Below are positions 20,327-30,119 of a stretch of DNA of 64,000 bases, piece by piece. The notes beneath the pieces were generated by a model. It worked only from the letters and a program-made list of their open reading frames with translations, was not told the DNA's origin and made no database searches. The DNA lies in assembly GCF_000014185.1 (NCBI RefSeq), contig NC_008148.1, forward strand, positions 2,026,001 to 2,090,000. Direction: 5' to 3'. This DNA comes from Rubrobacter xylanophilus DSM 9941 (GTDB lineage: Bacteria; Actinomycetota; Rubrobacteria; Rubrobacterales; Rubrobacteraceae). A program made the translations under genes and the position numbers. How positions within the stretch are numbered: the first letter of the stretch is position 1; each line of letters begins with the position of its first letter.

Positions 20327-22326
20327 GAGGCAGCCTCCTGCAGCTCGCGCTCGAGGTCCTTTATCTCGTCCCGCAGCTTCGCCGCGTACTCGAACTTCAG
20401 CTCCTCGGCGGCCTCCATCATCTCCGCCTGCAGCCTGGCGATCAGGTCGCGCAGCTCCCCCGGGTCCCGCGGGGCCTCCGCCGCCCGCCGCCTCCGGCCC
20501 GCCCGGTACAGACCCCTCGCCTCGGCCGCGAGCAGGATGTCCGAGACGCCCTTCCTGATCGTGCGCGGCTCGATGCCGTGGCGGCGGTTGTACTCCATCT
20601 GGATGCTGCGGCGGCGGTTGGTCTCCCGGATCGCCGCGCGCATCGCCTCCGTCTCGGTGTCGGCGTACATGATCACCCGCCCGTTCGCGTTGCGCGCCGC
20701 CCGCCCGATGGTCTGGATGAGCGCCCGCTCGCCGCGCAGAAAGCCCTCCTTGTCCGCGTCCAGGATGGCCACGAGCGAGACCTCCGGCAAATCCAGCCCC
20801 TCCCGCAGCAGGTTTATCCCCACCAGCACGTCGAACTCGCCGGTCCTGAGGCCCCGGATGATCTGGATGCGGTCCAGCGTCTCGATGTTGGCGTGCATGT
20901 AGCGGGCCTTCACCCCGTGCTCCAGCAGGTAGTCGGTGAGGTCCTCGGCCATCTTTATGGTGAGCGTGGTGATGAGCACCCGCTCGTTGCGCTCGACGCG
21001 CCGGTGGACCTCGTTCATCAGGTCGTCGATCTGGTTTCTCGTCGGCCTGACCTCCACCTCCGGGTCCACGAGCCCGGTGGGGCGGATGATCTGCTCGACC
21101 ACCCGCTCGCTGTTCTCGAGCTCGTAGGGGCCCGGCGTGGCCGAGACGAAGACGAGCTGGTTGGTCTTCAGCAGGAACTCCTCCCACCTCAGGGGCCGGT
21201 TGTCCAGCGCGGAGGGAAGCCGGAAGCCGTGCTCCACCAGCGTCTCCTTGCGGCTGCGGTCCCCGTTGTACATCCCCCGGATCTGCGGCAGCGTGATGTG
21301 CGACTCGTCCACGAAGGTGACGTAGTCCTCGGGGAAGTAATCCAGCAGGGTGTAGGGGGTGGAGCCGGGCGGGCGGCCGTCGAGGTGGCGCGAGTAGTTC
21401 TCTATCCCCGAGCAGTAGCCGAGCTCCCGCAGCATCTCCAGGTCGTACTGGGTCCGCTGCCTGAGGCGGTAGGCCTCGAGCATCTTCCCCTCCCGCTCGA
21501 GCTCGGCGTAGCGCTCCTCGAGTTCCGCCTCGATGCCCTCTATGGCCCGCCGCAGCCGCTCCTCGCCGGTGACGAAGTGGGTGGCGGGGTAGACCGTGAG
21601 CGACTCCGGCTCGCGCAGCACCTCCCCGGTTACCGGGTCGACCTCCATGATGCCCTCCAGCTCGTCGCCGAAGAAGGAGAGGCGGTAGAAGGTGTCCTGG
21701 TAGGCCGGGTGGACCTCCAGCACGTCGCCGCGCACCCGGAAGTTGCCGCGTGAGAGCTGGTAGTCGTTCCTGGTGTACTGGATGCGCACCAGATCCCGCA
21801 GCACGTCGTCGAGGTCGTAGAAGCCGCCCCTCTCCAGCAGGACCATCTTCTGCCGGTACTCCTCCGGGCTCCCCAGGCCGTAGATGGCCGAGACGCTCGC
21901 CACCACGATCACGTCGCGCCGGGTGAAGAGCGCGCTGGTGGCCGAGTGCCTCAGGCGGTCTATGTCCTCGTTGATCTGGGCGTCCTTCTCGATGAACGTG
22001 TCCGTCTGCGGGACGTAGGCCTCGGGCTGGTAGTAGTCGTAGTAGCTCACGAAGTACTCGACGGCGTTGTTGGGGAAGAACTCGGAGAACTCGCTGGCGA
22101 GCTGCGCGGCGAGCGTCTTGTTGTGCGCGATGACGAGCGCGGGCCTCCCGACCTTCTCGATGACCCGCGCCATGGTGTGGGTCTTGCCCGAGCCGGTCAC
22201 CCCGAGCAGCGTCTGCGCCCGCAGCCCGGCCTCGAGCCCCTCCGAGAGGCGCTCTATGGCCTGGGGCTGGTCGCCGGTGGGCTCGTACTCGCTGCTTACC
22301 CGGAAGCCGCCGCTATGTGTCTCGAT
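20323..22326 (-). CDS. uvrB: UvrB, excinuclease ABC subunit B; probable ATC start
   Basis: UvrB is the damage-verifying helicase of nucleotide excision repair. The 667-aa product has the N-terminal [17 protein letters not shown], Walker A GVTGSGKT (42-49), the beta-hairpin region around [12 protein letters not shown], the DEAD-like DESH box, helicase motifs [11 protein letters not shown] and QTIGRAARN, and a C-terminal UVR motif. Between an in-frame TGA and the conserved N-terminus there is no ATG, GTG, TTG or CTG. ATC at 22326-22324 lies 6 nt after GGGAGGG and gives the normal length. The first GTG (22200) falls inside Walker A. It overlaps slt by 14 nt. Confidence 0.97.
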   Translation of the reverse strand: METHSGGFRVSSEYEPTGDQPQAIERLSEGLEAGLRAQTLLGVTGSGKTHTMARVIEKVGRPALVIAHNKTLAAQLASEFSEFFPNNAVEYFVSYYDYYQPEAYVPQTDTFIEKDAQINEDIDRLRHSATSALFTRRDVIVVASVSAIYGLGSPEEYRQKMVLLERGGFYDLDDVLRDLVRIQYTRNDYQLSRGNFRVRGDVLEVHPAYQDTFYRLSFFGDELEGIMEVDPVTGEVLREPESLTVYPATHFVTGEERLRRAIEGIEAELEERYAELEREGKMLEAYRLRQRTQYDLEMLRELGYCSGIENYSRHLDGRPPGSTPYTLLDYFPEDYVTFVDESHITLPQIRGMYNGDRSRKETLVEHGFRLPSALDNRPLRWEEFLLKTNQLVFVSATPGPYELENSERVVEQIIRPTGLVDPEVEVRPTRNQIDDLMNEVHRRVERNERVLITTLTIKMAEDLTDYLLEHGVKARYMHANIETLDRIQIIRGLRTGEFDVLVGINLLREGLDLPEVSLVAILDADKEGFLRGERALIQTIGRAARNANGRVIMYADTETEAMRAAIRETNRRRSIQMEYNRRHGIEPRTIRKGVSDILLAAEARGLYRAGRRRRAAEAPRDPGELRDLIARLQAEMMEAAEELKFEYAAKLRDEIKDLERELQEAAS

Positions 22327-22951
22327 CCAGATCCCTCCCGTAGAGCTCCTCGTACTTGGACCGGGCCTCGAGGACGGTGCTCACGTACTCCCTGGTCTCC
22401 TCGAAGGGGATGTCGCGCCGGATGTCGAAGTCCTCGTCCGAGAGCCAGCCGTCCACGCTGCCCACCCCGGAATTATACGCCGCGAGCATGAGCCTCTCAT
22501 CGCCCAGGTAGCGGTCCTCCAGGTAGGCGAGGTACCACACGCCCATCCGCAGGTTCACAAGGGGGTCCCGCCGGTAGTCCCCGGCGATGCCGCTGTGCCG
22601 CCGGATAAAGCTGGCGGTGGGCGGGGTGATCTGCATGAGGCCGTGCGCCCCCTTGTGCGAGACGGCCTCCTGCCGGAAGCGGCTCTCGGCGTAGATCACG
22701 GCGGCGACGAAGGCGGGCTCCAGCCCGTGCTCGCGGGAGGCCTCCCGTATGGCCTCCTCGTAGCGCAGCGGGTACATGGCCCGCTGGATGGCCGCCGGGG
22801 GCTCGGAGAGCACCCCGTAGAGCGCGTACAGCCCGGCGGCCAGCGCCGCCGCGAAGGCCAGAAGGCCCGCGAACCTGCGTCGCCGGGCCCTCGATCTCCC
22901 GTACCTGCTCTTCCTGGCCCTAACCTCGGCCTCTCCCTTCGCGCGGGCTAC
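22313..22951 (-). CDS. Lytic transglycosylase (GH23, soluble lytic murein type); start unclear, possibly GTA
   Basis: Cleaves peptidoglycan glycan strands. It has an N-terminal basic stretch ([16 protein letters not shown]), one membrane anchor ([20 protein letters not shown]) and a GH23 domain: [15 protein letters not shown] with the catalytic Glu, [19 protein letters not shown]. No ATG, GTG or TTG lies before the basic stretch and anchor within coding distance. A GTA at 22951-22949 is 6 nt after AGGAGGT; a GTT at 22924 is another option. The first GTG lies after the anchor and would give a cytosolic enzyme. It overlaps coaE by 32 nt and uvrB by 14 nt. Confidence 0.85.
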   Translation of the reverse strand, partial: VARAKGEAEVRARKSRYGRSRARRRRFAGLLAFAAALAAGLYALYGVLSEPPAAIQRAMYPLRYEEAIREASREHGLEPAFVAAVIYAESRFRQEAVSHKGAHGLMQITPPTASFIRRHSGIAGDYRRDPLVNLRMGVWYLAYLEDRYLGDERLMLAAYNSGVGSVDGWLSDEDFDIRRDIPFEETREYVSTVLEARSKYEELYGRDLDRDT

Positions 22952-23534
22952 CGCCGGACCTCCTCTCCGCGAGCGCCTTCTCCCACAGCGCCCTGGCCTG
23001 CTCCCAGAGTCTATCCAGCCCCCCGTCGTTTTCCACCACCACGTCGGCGAGCCGCGCCTTCTCCTCCGCGGGGAGCTGGCGGCCCTCGATGGCCCGGAAG
23101 CGCTCCTCCCCCACCCCGCGCTCCGCGGCCCAACCCCGGCGCCGCCCCTCCGGGGTGACGACCGCCACCGTGCAGTCAAAGTCGTACCGGCCGCTCCCCT
23201 CGAAGAGCAGCGGGATCTCGGCCACGAACACCGGGGCGCGGGAGGCGGAGATCCTGCGCCCTATCTCCCGCCGCACGAGAGGGTGCAGGATCTCCTCAAG
23301 CTCCCGCAGCGCCTCCCGGTCGCCGAAGACCCTCTCCCCGAGCCGCCCCCTGTCCACCCCCCGCTCCCCCAGCACCCCCCGCCCGAAGCGCCGCGCGACG
23401 CGGGAGATGGTCTCGGGGTCGGAGGAGAGCAGCTCGTGCACTACGCCGTCGGCGGAGACCGTCTCCGCCCCCAGCTCCCCAAGCATCCGCACGAAGGTGC
23501 TCTTGCCGGAGGCGAAGGGGCCGGTGACCGCCAC
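22920..23534 (-). CDS. coaE: Dephospho-CoA kinase
   Basis: Last step of coenzyme A synthesis: phosphorylates the 3-prime hydroxyl of dephospho-CoA with ATP. The 204-aa product begins with the P-loop VTGPFASGKSTFVRMLGELG and has the conserved SADGVVHELL, HPLVRREI, EIPLLFEG and a lid with RRGWAAERG. GTG at 23534 is 9 nt after GAGGGG; another GTG at 23540 is closer than ideal. It follows rpsA by 44 nt, the usual actinobacterial order polA-rpsA-coaE-uvrB. Confidence 0.95.
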   Translation of the reverse strand: MAVTGPFASGKSTFVRMLGELGAETVSADGVVHELLSSDPETISRVARRFGRGVLGERGVDRGRLGERVFGDREALRELEEILHPLVRREIGRRISASRAPVFVAEIPLLFEGSGRYDFDCTVAVVTPEGRRRGWAAERGVGEERFRAIEGRQLPAEEKARLADVVVENDGGLDRLWEQARALWEKALAERRSGGSPREGRGRG

Positions 23535-23578
23535 GGTCACCGGCCCCTCGCGGGCTTCGCGCTGTCGGGGCGCTGCGG

Positions 23579-24814
23579 CTATCGCTCCTCGAGGTCCAGG
23601 TCCTTCAGGGCGTCGAAGGCGCCGGTGCGCAGGCCGCTCTCGCGCGGCCGCCGCTCCTCGCGCTCCTCGCGCCGCCGCTCCTCGCGCCGCCGCTCCTCGC
23701 GCTCCTCGCGCTTCGGGCGCAGCGAGAGGGAGAGCCGGCGGCGCCGCGGGTCCACGTCTATGACCCGGGCGTCCACCTCGTCGCCGCTGCGCACGATCTC
23801 GTCCGGGGTCTCGACGTGGTGCTCGGCCAGCTCGGAGATGTGGATCAGACCCTCCACCCCCTCGGCGACCTCCACGAAGGCCCCGAAGGAGACCAGCTTG
23901 GTCACCCGGCCGTGGATGACGTCGCCCACGTTGACCCGCTCTACGACCTCCTGCCAGGGGTCCTTGCGGGTCTGCTTGAGGCCGAGCGAGATCCGCTCCC
24001 GCTCGCGGTCCACCTCCAGCACCTTCACCTCGACCTCCTCGCCGACCTGGACCACCTCGCTCGGGTGGTCGACGTGGTTCCAGGAGAGCTCGGAGATGTG
24101 GATCAGGCCGTCTATCCCGTCCAGGTCGACGAAGGCGCCGAAGTCCACCAGGTTCGAGACGGTGCCCTTGACGATGTCCCCCTCGTTGAGGGAGTTGAGG
24201 ATCCGCTCGCGCTCCTCCTTGCGCTCCTCCTCGAGCACCGCCCGCCGGGAGAGCACCACGTTGTTGCGGCTGCGGTTCAGCTCTATGACCTTGCACTCCA
24301 GCCGCCGCCCCAGGTACTCCTCGAGGTTCCTCACCCGCCGGATGTCCACGAGGCTGGCGGGCAGAAAGCCCCGCAGGCCGATGTCCAGTATGAGGCCGCC
24401 CTTGACCACCTCGATGACCGGGCCCTCGACGTTGCGCTGCTCCCGGTAGGCCTCCTCTATCTTGTTCCAGGCCCGCTCGAAGGCGGCCCGCTTGGCCGAG
24501 AGGATGAGGCGGCCGTCGGCGTCCTCCTTCTGGAGAACCAGCGCCTCTATCCGCTGGCCCAGCTCCACCACGTCCTTCGGGTCCGCCCCCTTGCGGATGG
24601 TCAGCTCGTTCGCCGGGATCAGACCCTCAGACTTGTACCCTATGTCGACGAGGACCTCGTCCTTGTCTATCCGGACGACCTCGCCCTCGACGATGTCGCC
24701 GTCCTGAAAGTCGATCAGGACGCTCTCGTCCACCGGGACTATCTCCCCGTTCTCCTCGCGGAAGAAGTCCCTCATGCTCTGCTCGTGTGAGACCCTATTT
24801 GAAGTTTCCGTCAT
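23579..24814 (-). CDS. rpsA: Ribosomal protein S1
   Basis: Binds mRNA on the 30S subunit and helps unstructured or weak-Shine-Dalgarno messages to dock. The 411-aa product has four S1 (OB-fold) repeats, for instance [40 protein letters not shown] and [21 protein letters not shown]. coli S1 has six. The tail is a low-complexity run of EER/RRE units, mirrored in DNA by repeated cgctcctcgcg. ATG at 24814 ([12 protein letters not shown]) is preferred over an upstream in-frame codon at 24874. A TATAAT at 24863-24858 gives a leader of about 36 nt. Confidence 0.96.
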   Translation of the reverse strand: MTETSNRVSHEQSMRDFFREENGEIVPVDESVLIDFQDGDIVEGEVVRIDKDEVLVDIGYKSEGLIPANELTIRKGADPKDVVELGQRIEALVLQKEDADGRLILSAKRAAFERAWNKIEEAYREQRNVEGPVIEVVKGGLILDIGLRGFLPASLVDIRRVRNLEEYLGRRLECKVIELNRSRNNVVLSRRAVLEEERKEERERILNSLNEGDIVKGTVSNLVDFGAFVDLDGIDGLIHISELSWNHVDHPSEVVQVGEEVEVKVLEVDRERERISLGLKQTRKDPWQEVVERVNVGDVIHGRVTKLVSFGAFVEVAEGVEGLIHISELAEHHVETPDEIVRSGDEVDARVIDVDPRRRRLSLSLRPKREEREERRREERRREEREERRPRESGLRTGAFDALKDLDLEER

Positions 24815-24857
24815 GTACCGCTCTTGCTTTCCTTCCACATCTCGCTTGCAACAACCG

Positions 24858-24863
24858 ATTATA
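24858..24863 (-). promoter_or_regulatory. -10 box of rpsA
   Basis: TATAAT on the minus strand in the AT-rich gap between polA and rpsA. The -35 region is poor. The leader to the ATG at 24814 is about 36 nt. Confidence 0.5.
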
Positions 24864-24903
24864 ACAGGAGCCAACCGGACTAATCGGCCACAGATTCGTT
24901 ATT

Positions 24904-27402
24904 CTACCCGCCCCCCAGCGGTTTGACACGCCCCCACCGCTCCCCGGCCTTGACCTCCACCTCAAGCGGCGGGTCGAGGTCGTAGGCGGCGACCATCCTC
25001 TCTGCGGCGAGGGCGGCGACCTCCTCCACCCTGTCGCGGTCCACGTCGAAGACCAGCTCGTCGTGCACCTGCATGAGCATGTCGGCCCCGAGGGGCCCGA
25101 GACGGGGGGCGAGGTCCACCATGGCCACCTTTATGATGTCGGCGGCGCTGCCCTGCACCCGGGCGTTGAAGGCTATCCGCTCCCCGAGCTTCCTGACGTT
25201 CTTGTTCTTGTTGCGCAGCTCGGGGACGTAGCGCCTGCGCCCGAAGAGGGTCGTGGCGTACCCGAGCTCCTCGGCCTCGGCGAGGCTCTTGCGGATGAAC
25301 TCGGTCACCCTGGGGTGGCGCTCGAAGTAGCGCTGGATGTAGCGGTCGGCCTCCGCGGGGTGGACGTTGCCCAGCCGGGTGGCGAGCCCGTAGCCGGAGA
25401 TGCCGTAGAGGATGCCGAAGTTCACCATCTTGGCCCGGCGCCGCAGCTCGGGGGTCACGCTCTCCGGCCGGACGTCGAAGACCTCGGCGGCGGTGCGGGT
25501 GTGGATGTCCTCGCCGTTCTTGAACGCCTCCACCAGCGCGGGCTCCCGGCTCATGTGGGCCAGGATCCTGAGCTCTATCTGCGAGTAGTCGGCGACGACC
25601 AGCAGCCGCCCCGGGGAGGCGGTGAAGGCGTCCCGGATGCGCATCCCGGTCTCGGTGCGCACCGGGATGTTCTGCAGGTTGGGGGAGTCGCTGGAGATCC
25701 TGCCGGTCGCCGTGGTGGTCTGGTTGAGGGTGGTGTGGATCCTGCCGTCCTCCCCGACGAGCTTGAGCAGCCCCTCCACGTAGGTCCCCTTGAGCTTGGC
25801 CAGCTCGCGCCAGGCGATGATCCTCTCGGCTATGGGGTGCTCGAGCGCGAGCTGCTGCAAGACCTTGGCGTCGGTGGAGTACCCGGTCTTGGTGCGGCGC
25901 ACGGGGGGGAGGCCGAGCTCCTCGAAGAGCACCTCGGAGAGCTGCTTGGGCGAGCCTATGTTGAACGGGTGGCCGACGTCCTCGAAGATGGCCTCCTCCA
26001 GCTCCGCGATGCGCCGCTCTATCTCGCGGCCCACCTCCTCCAGCGTCCGGGCGTCGACCGGCATCCCCACCCGCTCCATCTCGGCGAGCACGTCGGCGAG
26101 CGGCAGCTCCACCTCGTAGTAGAGCCGTGAGAGCCCCATCTCCCGGAGCTCCGCGTCGAGCCGCGGGGCGAGCGCGCGCACCAGCGCCGCCCGCCGGGCG
26201 GCCTCCCGCACCACCGGGTCCGCGTGGCTGGCCTCGACGTCGGAGATACCCCGCTCGGTGGCCAGCGCGTCGAGGTCGTAGCTGCCCAGCCCGGGCTTCG
26301 CGAGGTAGCCCGCGAGGTAGGTGTCGAAGTGGGCCCCCCGCACCCCAACCCCCTTGGCGTCGTGCACCTGCAGCGGCCGCTCCGGCAGCCCGCCCGCCAG
26401 CCGGACCTCGTCGTCGGCCACCGCCGCGCACCACCGCCCGTCCCCGGCGGGGGCGACGGCCACCGGCTCCAGGGAGGGCTCGACCTCCCCCTCCACGACC
26501 CGCACCGCGCTCTCCGGCTGCGGGCGCCCGCCGCCGCTCACCGGGAGACCGGCTATGCGCGGCTCGAGGCTCCTGAACTCGTAGCGCCGGAGCAGGACGT
26601 CCCGCACCCCGGGCGCCACACCCCTGAAGCGCAGCCGCTCCGGGTCGAACTGCACCGGGGCGTCGAAGCGCATGCGGGCGAGCCGCAGCGAGAGAAAGGC
26701 GTTCTCGCGCCCCTCCTCCAGCTTCCGGCGGGTGCCCCTGGCCTCCACCTCCTCCAGGCGCTCGTAGAGCGCCTCCAGCGAGCCGAACCGCCGCAGGAGC
26801 GCCGCAGCGCTCTTCGGCCCGATGCCCCTCACCCCCGGGATGTTGTCCGAGGGGTCGCCCACGAGGGCCTTGTAGTCCGGGATCTGCTCCGGGCTCACCC
26901 CGTACTCCTCCATGACCTCCCGCCGGCCGTAGACCTTCGTCTCCGAGACCCCGCGGGTGGTCCGCAGCACCCGCACCCGCCCGTCCACCAGCTGCATCGC
27001 GTCCTGATCCCCGGTGACGATGTACAGCTCCACCCCCTCGGGAAGCCGGCGGGAGACGGTGGCCAGCACGTCGTCCGCCTCGAAGCCCTCCACCCGGACC
27101 ACCGGGATGTTCATGGCCTCGAGGATCTCGTCCAGATGGTCCAGCTGCACCCTCAGCTCCTCGGGCATGGCGCTCCGCTGGGCCTTGTACTCCGGGTAGA
27201 CCTCCGTCCGGAAGGCCGGAAGCCCCCCGTCCCACACCACCCCGATGCCGAGCTCCTCGTCGGAGTCCAGAAGCTTGAGGACCATGCTGGTGAAGCCGTA
27301 GAGGGCGTTCGTGGGGAGCCCGCTGGAGGTCGCTATGCTCTGGGGTAGCGCGTAGAACGCCCGGTAGAGCAGCGAGTAGCCGTCGATCAGGTACACACGC
27401 AT
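24904..27402 (-). CDS. polA: DNA polymerase I
   Basis: Fills repair gaps and removes RNA primers. The 832-aa product has the N-terminal 5-prime nuclease (MRVYLIDGYSLLYRAFYALP, TGDQDAMQLV, GDPSDNIPGVRGIGPKSA) and a middle domain without the usual DxE/DxD exonuclease residues, so no proofreading is expected. It has the C-terminal polymerase (VADYSQIELRILAHMS, RRAKMVNFGILYGISGYG, MQVHDELVFDV). ATG at 27402 is chosen: it starts the conserved sequence and lies 10 nt after a perfect TATAAT. It sits upstream of rpsA and diverges from trmB. Confidence 0.97.
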   Translation of the reverse strand: MRVYLIDGYSLLYRAFYALPQSIATSSGLPTNALYGFTSMVLKLLDSDEELGIGVVWDGGLPAFRTEVYPEYKAQRSAMPEELRVQLDHLDEILEAMNIPVVRVEGFEADDVLATVSRRLPEGVELYIVTGDQDAMQLVDGRVRVLRTTRGVSETKVYGRREVMEEYGVSPEQIPDYKALVGDPSDNIPGVRGIGPKSAAALLRRFGSLEALYERLEEVEARGTRRKLEEGRENAFLSLRLARMRFDAPVQFDPERLRFRGVAPGVRDVLLRRYEFRSLEPRIAGLPVSGGGRPQPESAVRVVEGEVEPSLEPVAVAPAGDGRWCAAVADDEVRLAGGLPERPLQVHDAKGVGVRGAHFDTYLAGYLAKPGLGSYDLDALATERGISDVEASHADPVVREAARRAALVRALAPRLDAELREMGLSRLYYEVELPLADVLAEMERVGMPVDARTLEEVGREIERRIAELEEAIFEDVGHPFNIGSPKQLSEVLFEELGLPPVRRTKTGYSTDAKVLQQLALEHPIAERIIAWRELAKLKGTYVEGLLKLVGEDGRIHTTLNQTTTATGRISSDSPNLQNIPVRTETGMRIRDAFTASPGRLLVVADYSQIELRILAHMSREPALVEAFKNGEDIHTRTAAEVFDVRPESVTPELRRRAKMVNFGILYGISGYGLATRLGNVHPAEADRYIQRYFERHPRVTEFIRKSLAEAEELGYATTLFGRRRYVPELRNKNKNVRKLGERIAFNARVQGSAADIIKVAMVDLAPRLGPLGADMLMQVHDELVFDVDRDRVEEVAALAAERMVAAYDLDPPLEVEVKAGERWGRVKPLGGG

Positions 27403-27412
27403 CCGGTAAGCG

Positions 27413-27418
27413 ATTATA
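27413..27418 (-). promoter_or_regulatory. -10 box of polA (near-leaderless)
   Basis: TATAAT ends 10 nt before the polA ATG, so the leader should be only about 3-4 nt. No Shine-Dalgarno sequence fits in it. No clear -35 box is seen at 17 bp. Confidence 0.55.
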
Positions 27419-27466
27419 CCGCGCGAGCCGCCCACACCCGGCGCAAGCTGCTAAAACTTATTGCCC

Positions 27467-28138
27467 ATGACCCGCAGAAAGCTGGGAAGGATGAAGGTTC
27501 GGCCGCCGGACCCCGAGACGGCGCAACGCTACCTGCTGCGCTTCACGGGCCGGCAGCTCTACCACGAGGCCGAGCGGCTCCCCGGCCTCTCCTCGCCGGA
27601 GCTCTTCGGCGACCAGAGGCCCCTGGAGCTCGACGTGGGCTGCGGCACCGGGGAGTACATCTGCCACCTCGCGCGCAGCGACCCCGAGGCCAACTTCGTC
27701 GGGGTCGACCTGCACCTCAAGTCGCTGCACAAGGCGATAAGGCGGGCGGAGGAGGCGAACCTGCAGAACATAAAGTTCATCTGCGCCGACTTCCGGCAGA
27801 TGTACCCGCTGCTCAGGCCGTCCGCGCTGCGCGCCGTCTACCTGCACTTCCCGGACCCCGGCATAAAGCCCCGCTACAGAAAGCGGCGGCTGTTCAACGA
27901 GCGGTTTCTGGAGGAGATGCACCGGGCCGTGGTCCCCGGGGGCAGGATGAGCCTGGTGACCGACGACGAGGACTACTTCCGGCAGATGCTGGAGCTCATA
28001 GAGCGGGACGGGCGGTGGAGGCGGGCGCACGAGGAGCCCTACCTGACCGGCTTCGACCCCCCGGTGAAGTCCCGCTTCCAGAAGATGTGGGAGCGCCGGG
28101 GGCGCACCATCTACCGCTTCGAGCTGGTCCGCCCCTAG
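27467..28138 (+). CDS. trmB: tRNA (guanine-N7-)-methyltransferase
   Basis: Methylates G46 in the variable loop of tRNAs with S-adenosylmethionine. The 223-aa product has the SAM-binding LELDVGCGTGEYI, the acidic loop VGVDLH, and the family signature AVYLHFPDPGIKPRYRKRRL with the catalytic Asp. ATG at 27467 is used; a TTG two codons upstream is possible. It is divergent from polA, with 64 bp between the start codons. Its TAG shares CTAG with the thioesterase gene. Confidence 0.96.
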   Translation: MTRRKLGRMKVRPPDPETAQRYLLRFTGRQLYHEAERLPGLSSPELFGDQRPLELDVGCGTGEYICHLARSDPEANFVGVDLHLKSLHKAIRRAEEANLQNIKFICADFRQMYPLLRPSALRAVYLHFPDPGIKPRYRKRRLFNERFLEEMHRAVVPGGRMSLVTDDEDYFRQMLELIERDGRWRRAHEEPYLTGFDPPVKSRFQKMWERRGRTIYRFELVRP

Positions 28139-28560
28139 TTGCGCCCCTCGAAGGACTCTATCTTCTCCCGGACCCAGCCCGGGATGGGGACGGCGCGGCC
28201 CTCCTCCGCCGAGAAGGAGACGTAGACGATCTCGGCGTCCAGCACCGTGCGCTCCTCCGAGGTTTCGCCGTGCGGCAGGATCCTGAACCGGGCGGTGAAG
28301 CTGGAGTTCCCGAGCCTGGGGATGGCGACGCGCACGTCGAGCAGGTCGTCCAGCCGGGCCGGACGCCGGAAGTCCAGGGTGGCCCTGACCAGCGCGATGT
28401 CGAAGAGCGAGGATTCCAGAAACTCTATGCCGAGGTTGCGGAAGTACTCCGTGATGGCCACGTCCAGGTAGGTGAGGTAGTGGGCGTTGTAGACCACCTT
28501 CTGGCCGTCGATCTCCGAGTACCTGACGCGCAGCGTGTGGGCGAAGCGGAAGTCTCCCAC
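28135..28560 (-). CDS. Acyl-CoA thioesterase, hotdog fold (4HBT/YbgC family)
   Basis: Probable hydrolase of acyl-CoA thioesters. The 141-aa protein contains the YbgC-type active-site region RYSEIDGQKVVYNAHYLTY with the catalytic Asp, then a hotdog beta sheet. GTG at 28560 is 6 nt after GAGG (within GGAAAGGAGG); a second GTG at 28566 is too close to it. The acyl substrate is unknown. It ends against trmB with overlapping stops; the liv genes follow in the same direction upstream. Confidence 0.9.
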   Translation of the reverse strand: MGDFRFAHTLRVRYSEIDGQKVVYNAHYLTYLDVAITEYFRNLGIEFLESSLFDIALVRATLDFRRPARLDDLLDVRVAIPRLGNSSFTARFRILPHGETSEERTVLDAEIVYVSFSAEEGRAVPIPGWVREKIESFEGRN

Positions 28561-28623
28561 CCGCACCCTCCTTTCCCGCAGGACGCTCTCCTCCGCAGCG
28601 AAGGATATCTTAACGGAAGGGGA

Positions 28624-29331
28624 TCAACCCTCGCCCAGGTAGGCCTCCCGCACCTTCGGGTCCCTGCGCAGCTCGGCGGCGGGGGCGGCGTTGACGATCC
28701 TGCCGGTCTCCATCACGTAGCCGCGGCTGGCGACCTCCAGCGCCACGTTGGCGTTCTGCTCGACCAGGAGGATGGTGGTGCCCTGGCGGTTTATCTCCCG
28801 GACGATCTCGAAGATGCGCTCCACGAGCACCGGGGCGAGCCCCATGGAAGGCTCGTCCAGGAGCAGCAGCCTCGGCCGGCTCATCAGCGCCCGCCCGATG
28901 GCGAGCATCTGCTGCTCGCCGCCGGACATCGTGCCGGCCTCCTGCCGCATCCGCTCCCTGAGGCGCGGGAAGAGGTCGAAGACCCGCTCCAGATCCTCGC
29001 GTATCCCGCCGGCGCGGTGGTAGGCGCCCATCTCCAGGTTCTCCAGCACCGTCATGCGCGGGAAGATCTTGCGCCCCTCCGGGCTCTGGGCGATCCCCCT
29101 GCGGATCATCTGGTGCGCCGGGACGCCCTGTATCTCCTCCCCGCGGAAGACGATCTTCCCGCGCCGGGGCGGCAGGAGCCCGTGGATGGAGCGCAGTGTG
29201 GTGGTCTTCCCGGCCCCGTTGGAACCGATGAGCGTGACGATCTCACCCTCCTCCACGGTGAGCGAGATGCCCCGGACGGCGTGGATGTGGCCGTAGTAGC
29301 TGTGAACCCCCTCGAGCTCGAGCAGCGCCAT
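28624..29331 (-). CDS. livF: Branched-chain amino-acid ABC transporter ATPase LivF
   Basis: One of two ATPases that power high-affinity import of leucine, isoleucine and valine. The 235-aa product has Walker A GSNGAGKTT, signature MSGGEQQML, Walker B LLLLDEPSMGLAP and the switch His in TILLVEQNANVA. It is the last gene of the operon, 2 nt after livG. The ATG at 29331 follows GGGGTAGGG. Substrate assignment rests on the family and on the complete gene set. Confidence 0.96.
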   Translation of the reverse strand: MALLELEGVHSYYGHIHAVRGISLTVEEGEIVTLIGSNGAGKTTTLRSIHGLLPPRRGKIVFRGEEIQGVPAHQMIRRGIAQSPEGRKIFPRMTVLENLEMGAYHRAGGIREDLERVFDLFPRLRERMRQEAGTMSGGEQQMLAIGRALMSRPRLLLLDEPSMGLAPVLVERIFEIVREINRQGTTILLVEQNANVALEVASRGYVMETGRIVNAAPAAELRRDPKVREAYLGEG

Positions 29332-29333
29332 CC

Positions 29334-30119
29334 CTACCCCGTCCTCGCGGTGCCCAGGTAGGCCTCTATCACCCGCGGGTTCTGGCGCACCTCGGCGGGG
29401 AGCCCCTCGGCGATCTTCTCGCCGTGGTCGAGCACGGTCACCCGGTCGGAGATGCGCATGACCACCCGCATCTCGTGCTCTATGAGGAGGATGGAGATCC
29501 CGCGCTCCTCCCTGAGCCGCCCGATGAGCTCGGTGAGGCGCGCGGTCTCCTGCGGGTTCATCCCCGCCGTGGGCTCGTCCAGGAGCAGCAGCCTGGGCTC
29601 CGAGGCGAGGGCCCGGGCTATCTCCAGCCGCCGCTGGTCGCCGTAGGAGAGGTTGCGGGCGAAGGTCTGCCGCTCCCGGATGCCGACGAACCTCAGCAGC
29701 TCGTCGGCCCTCTCCCGGGCCTCGCGCTCCTCGCGCCGCGTCCCCGGCAGGCCGAGTATGGCCCCGACGATGCTCCCTTTAAGCCGGGTGTGCATCCCGG
29801 CGAGCACGTTGTCCAGCACGCTCATGGTCCCGAAGAGCCGGATGTTCTGGAAGGTGCGCCCGATGCCCATCGCCGCCCGCCGGTGCGCCCCGAGCCGGGT
29901 TATGTCGCGCCCCATGAAGGTGAAGCTCCCCGAGGTCGGCCGGTACATCCCGCTCACCATGTTGAAGAAGGTGGTCTTCCCGGCCCCGTTGGGGCCGATG
30001 AGGCTGACGATGGAGCGCTCCGGGATGTCGAAGTCCACCGAGCTGACCGCGACCAGACCGCCGAAGACCTTGGTGACCCCGCGGGCTTCGAGGATGTTGC
30101 GGGCCGCGGGCTCAGGCAC
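29334..30119 (-). CDS. livG: Branched-chain amino-acid ABC transporter ATPase LivG
   Basis: Partner ATPase of LivF. The 261-aa product has Walker A GPNGAGKTTFFNM, signature LSYGDQRRLEIARAL and Walker B LLLLDEPTAGMNP; the LivG-type long helical insert (GMHTRLKGSIVGAILGLP) is present. The GTG start at 30119 overlaps the end of livM by 8 nt, which indicates tight translational coupling. Confidence 0.96.
   Translation of the reverse strand: MPEPAARNILEARGVTKVFGGLVAVSSVDFDIPERSIVSLIGPNGAGKTTFFNMVSGMYRPTSGSFTFMGRDITRLGAHRRAAMGIGRTFQNIRLFGTMSVLDNVLAGMHTRLKGSIVGAILGLPGTRREEREARERADELLRFVGIRERQTFARNLSYGDQRRLEIARALASEPRLLLLDEPTAGMNPQETARLTELIGRLREERGISILLIEHEMRVVMRISDRVTVLDHGEKIAEGLPAEVRQNPRVIEAYLGTARTG

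Noticed and set aside
23640-23710. Short repeats at the end of rpsA as a minisatellite
   Set aside because: They encode the charged EER/RRE tail and are irregular in unit length, so they reflect protein composition.
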